A stretch of DNA of 64,000 bases from Hamadaea tsunoensis DSM 44101 (lineage in GTDB: Bacteria > Actinomycetota > Actinomycetes > Mycobacteriales > Micromonosporaceae). Under the pieces are notes generated by a model. The model did no database searches, was not told the DNA's origin, and saw only the letters and a program-made list of their open reading frames with translations. How positions within the stretch are numbered: position 1 is the first letter of the stretch; every line of letters starts with the position of its first letter. The translations under genes were made by a program, and so were the position numbers. The stretch is from NCBI RefSeq assembly GCF_000428945.1, contig NZ_AUAX01000016.1, positions 1 through 64,000 on the forward strand, read 5' to 3'. Shown here piece by piece: positions 62,244 to 64,000 of this stretch.

Positions 62244-63731
62244 ATGGACACCACGACACAGGCCACTGCGGCCGGCGTACCACTGTCGGAGTATCCGCGT
62301 CGCTGGCTGGCGCTGGCGGTGATCGCCATGGCGCAGCTCATGGTCATCCTCGACGCCACGATCGTCAATGTCGCGCTGCCGCAGGCCCAGGCCGACCTGG
62401 GGATCAGCGACCCGGACCGGCAGTGGGTGGTGACCGCCTACACATTGACCTTCGGCGGGTTCCTGCTGCTCGGCGGGCGCATCGCGGACTACTGGGGCCG
62501 CAAGCGGACCTTCATGGCCGGCGCGCTGGGCTTCGCCCTGGCGTCCGGCCTCGGCGGTCTGGCGCAGCACGGCGCCACCCTCTTCGCCGCGCGCGCCCTG
62601 CAGGGTGCGTTCGGCGCGCTGCTCGCGCCGGCCAGCCTCGCCCTGCTCACCGTGCTCTTCACCGAGGTACGCGAGCGGGCGAAGGCGTTCGCCGTCTACG
62701 GCGCCATCGCCGGCGGCGGGGCGGCGGTGGGCCTGCTGCTCGGCGGCATCCTGACCGAGTACGCGAACTGGCGCTGGTGCCTGCTCGTCAACATCCCGAT
62801 CGCGCTGATCGCCATGTTCGCGGCCGTGAGCCTGGTACCGGAGAGCAAGGCGCACGGCAACACGAGCTTCGACGTCCCCGGGGCGATCGTCGTGACGCTC
62901 GGCCTCGCCTCGGTCGTCTACGGCTTCACGAAGGCCGCCACCGACGGCTGGCATGCCCCGGTGACGCTCGGCTTCCTCCTCGGCGGTCTGCTCCTCGTGG
63001 CCGTCTTCGTCCTGTTGCAGACACGCGTACGCAATCCGTTGCTGCCGCTGCGGATCGTCCTGGACCGCAACCGCGGTGGGGCGTACCTCGGCAGCCTGCT
63101 CACCGGGGCCGGACTCTTCGGCTCGTTCCTGTTCATGACCTTCTACTTCCAGCGCACCCTGGGCTACTCGCCGATGCGGGCGGGCCTGTCGGCGCTGCCG
63201 GTGAGCGGCGGCGTCTTCATAGCCGCCGCCGCGGCGAGCCAGCTCGTGCCGAAGATCGGCCCGAAGCCCATCATGGTGACCGGAGGCGTCCTCGCGACCG
63301 GCGCGCTGCTGTGGCTGACCCAGATCGGCCTGTACACCAGCTACTGGACACACGTCCTGCCCGCGCAGATCGTGCTCGGCATCGGCCTCGGGGCGATCTT
63401 CGTGCCGCTGTCGAGCCTCGCGCTCATCGGTGTCGCCGACCACGACGCGGGCGCGGCGAGCGCCACCCTCAACGCGACCCAGCAGGTCGGCGGCTCGCTC
63501 GGCACCGCTCTGCTCAATACGCTCTTCATCTCGGCGGTCACCGCGTACGCGACGTCGCACGCGCGCAGCATGCCCGATCCGCGCCAGCTGCAGGCCGAGG
63601 CGGCCGTGCACGGTTACACGGTCGCCTTCTTCTGGTCCGCCGTCCTGCTCGCGGTCGCAACAGTGATCATGGCCGTGCTGGTGAAGGCCCACAAACGCGA
63701 CCTGCCCGCCCAAGGCGCCGGTCCGACGTGA
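62244..63731 (+). CDS. MFS drug exporter, DHA2 (14-helix) family
   Basis: 495 aa; ATG 62244 after GGGAGGAAA. Starts with RRWLALAVIAMAQLMVILDATIVNVALPQAQADLG, the DHA2 signature in helix 1, with motif A GGRIADYWGRKRTFMAGALGF and the family motif C region AIAGGGAAVGLLLGGILTEYANWRWCLLVNIPI. About 14 helices. Proton-driven export of drugs or similar compounds. Convergent with an ArsR-type gene that may repress it. Confidence 0.93.
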   Translation: MDTTTQATAAGVPLSEYPRRWLALAVIAMAQLMVILDATIVNVALPQAQADLGISDPDRQWVVTAYTLTFGGFLLLGGRIADYWGRKRTFMAGALGFALASGLGGLAQHGATLFAARALQGAFGALLAPASLALLTVLFTEVRERAKAFAVYGAIAGGGAAVGLLLGGILTEYANWRWCLLVNIPIALIAMFAAVSLVPESKAHGNTSFDVPGAIVVTLGLASVVYGFTKAATDGWHAPVTLGFLLGGLLLVAVFVLLQTRVRNPLLPLRIVLDRNRGGAYLGSLLTGAGLFGSFLFMTFYFQRTLGYSPMRAGLSALPVSGGVFIAAAAASQLVPKIGPKPIMVTGGVLATGALLWLTQIGLYTSYWTHVLPAQIVLGIGLGAIFVPLSSLALIGVADHDAGAASATLNATQQVGGSLGTALLNTLFISAVTAYATSHARSMPDPRQLQAEAAVHGYTVAFFWSAVLLAVATVIMAVLVKAHKRDLPAQGAGPT

Positions 63732-63766
63732 TGTCCGGCTGTATGCGGGCTTGGGGGCACTCTGCG

Positions 63767-64000
63767 TCATGCAGTTGAGGCGGACGCTTTCTCGGCGGCA
63801 CGGGCAGGTTCGCGTTCGCGGAGCATGTTCAGCAATCCGGGAAAGCGCTGATCCACGTCGCCGTAACGCAGCGTCATCAGCCGGCGGATGCCGTCGACGC
63901 GCGTACGGATCAGGCCGGCGTCGCGCAGCACCTTGATGTGGTGCGACAGCGTCGACTTCCCGATGGTGACGCCGGTGTTCTTGAGGATGTCGCTGCCGCA
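63767..64000 (-). CDS. ArsR-family regulator, cut by the window edge
   Basis: Only the C-terminal 77 residues are present: CGSDILKNTGVTIGKSTLSHHI, KVLRDAGLIRTRVDGIRRLM and LNMLREREPARAAEKASAST, stop TGA 63769. This is the recognition helix (STLSHHIKVLRDAGLI) and wing of an ArsR-type winged helix. Convergent with the MFS gene. The N-terminus and promoter lie beyond position 64000. Confidence 0.9.
   Translation of the reverse strand, partial: CGSDILKNTGVTIGKSTLSHHIKVLRDAGLIRTRVDGIRRLMTLRYGDVDQRFPGLLNMLREREPARAAEKASASTA

Overview
The DNA is GC-rich throughout, uses GTG and TTG starts freely, overlaps genes by ATGA or GTGA, and is full of the hexamer GTACGC/GCGTAC. It encodes SARP/AfsR-type giant regulators, GAF-ANTAR proteins, an F420/PPOX-type protein, a secreted GH6 cellulase and actinobacterial-type penicillin-binding proteins. 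This points to a filamentous or soil actinomycete, most likely a member of the Micromonosporaceae (for example the Actinoplanes group). That is an inference from gene content; no rRNA is present.

Left end (1-4,420): transposon debris and small genes. An IS701-family element (1-1,488) sits inside the anticodon loop of a lysine tRNA, of which only the 3' half and its terminator remain here. Two decayed transposase pieces follow, then a zinc-ribbon hypothetical, a VapBC-like pair (2,879-3,528) and an HD phosphohydrolase.

Island (4,421-17,738): a 40-bp perfect direct repeat equal to the 3' half of tRNA-Pro(GGG) flanks about 13.2 kb and ends on the right in the intact tRNA. I read this as an integrated element that has lost its integrase. 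Inside are broken genes (septum-formation protein with one in-frame TAG, RDD protein, ArsR, radical-SAM tail, IS5, ISL3), a novel secreted protein, a Zn-phospholipase-like protein, a seven-bladed secreted lectin, an XRE/NB-ARC/TPR regulator, an App1-like phosphatase, and a small AT-richer patch (14,684-16,711) that looks like leftovers of a polymorphic toxin/immunity locus, truncated on the right by an IS6 element.

Right of the island (17,739-64,000) the genes look like ordinary actinomycete accessory chromosome. They include two SARP-NB-ARC-TPR regulators (18,025 and 34,468), the first next to 23-bp tandem repeats and followed by a methyltransferase; an ECF sigma remnant joined out of frame to a beta-propeller membrane protein; a secreted subtilase; a large inverted-repeat noncoding locus (25,797-26,298); an oligopeptide ABC operon; an SDR gene with an overlapping 16-codon leader; two GAF-ANTAR proteins; an aldo-keto reductase/monooxygenase pair with a divergent regulator; SPFH/ribbon-helix-helix genes; an ABC exporter pair; a BlaI/M56-type pair; two tandem secreted paralogs with a HEYSET motif; a PadR/permease pair; a GH6 cellulase with a LacI-type operator; a bifunctional penicillin-binding protein whose transpeptidase motifs are all substituted; and an MFS exporter with an ArsR regulator cut by the window edge.

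No biosynthetic gene cluster, CRISPR array, prophage or rRNA was seen. The strongest observations are the tRNA-bounded island, the IS in tRNA-Lys, the penicillin-binding protein without catalytic residues, the toxin/immunity relics and the paired inverted repeats near 26 kb. All functional calls come from reading the sequence; no database search was run.
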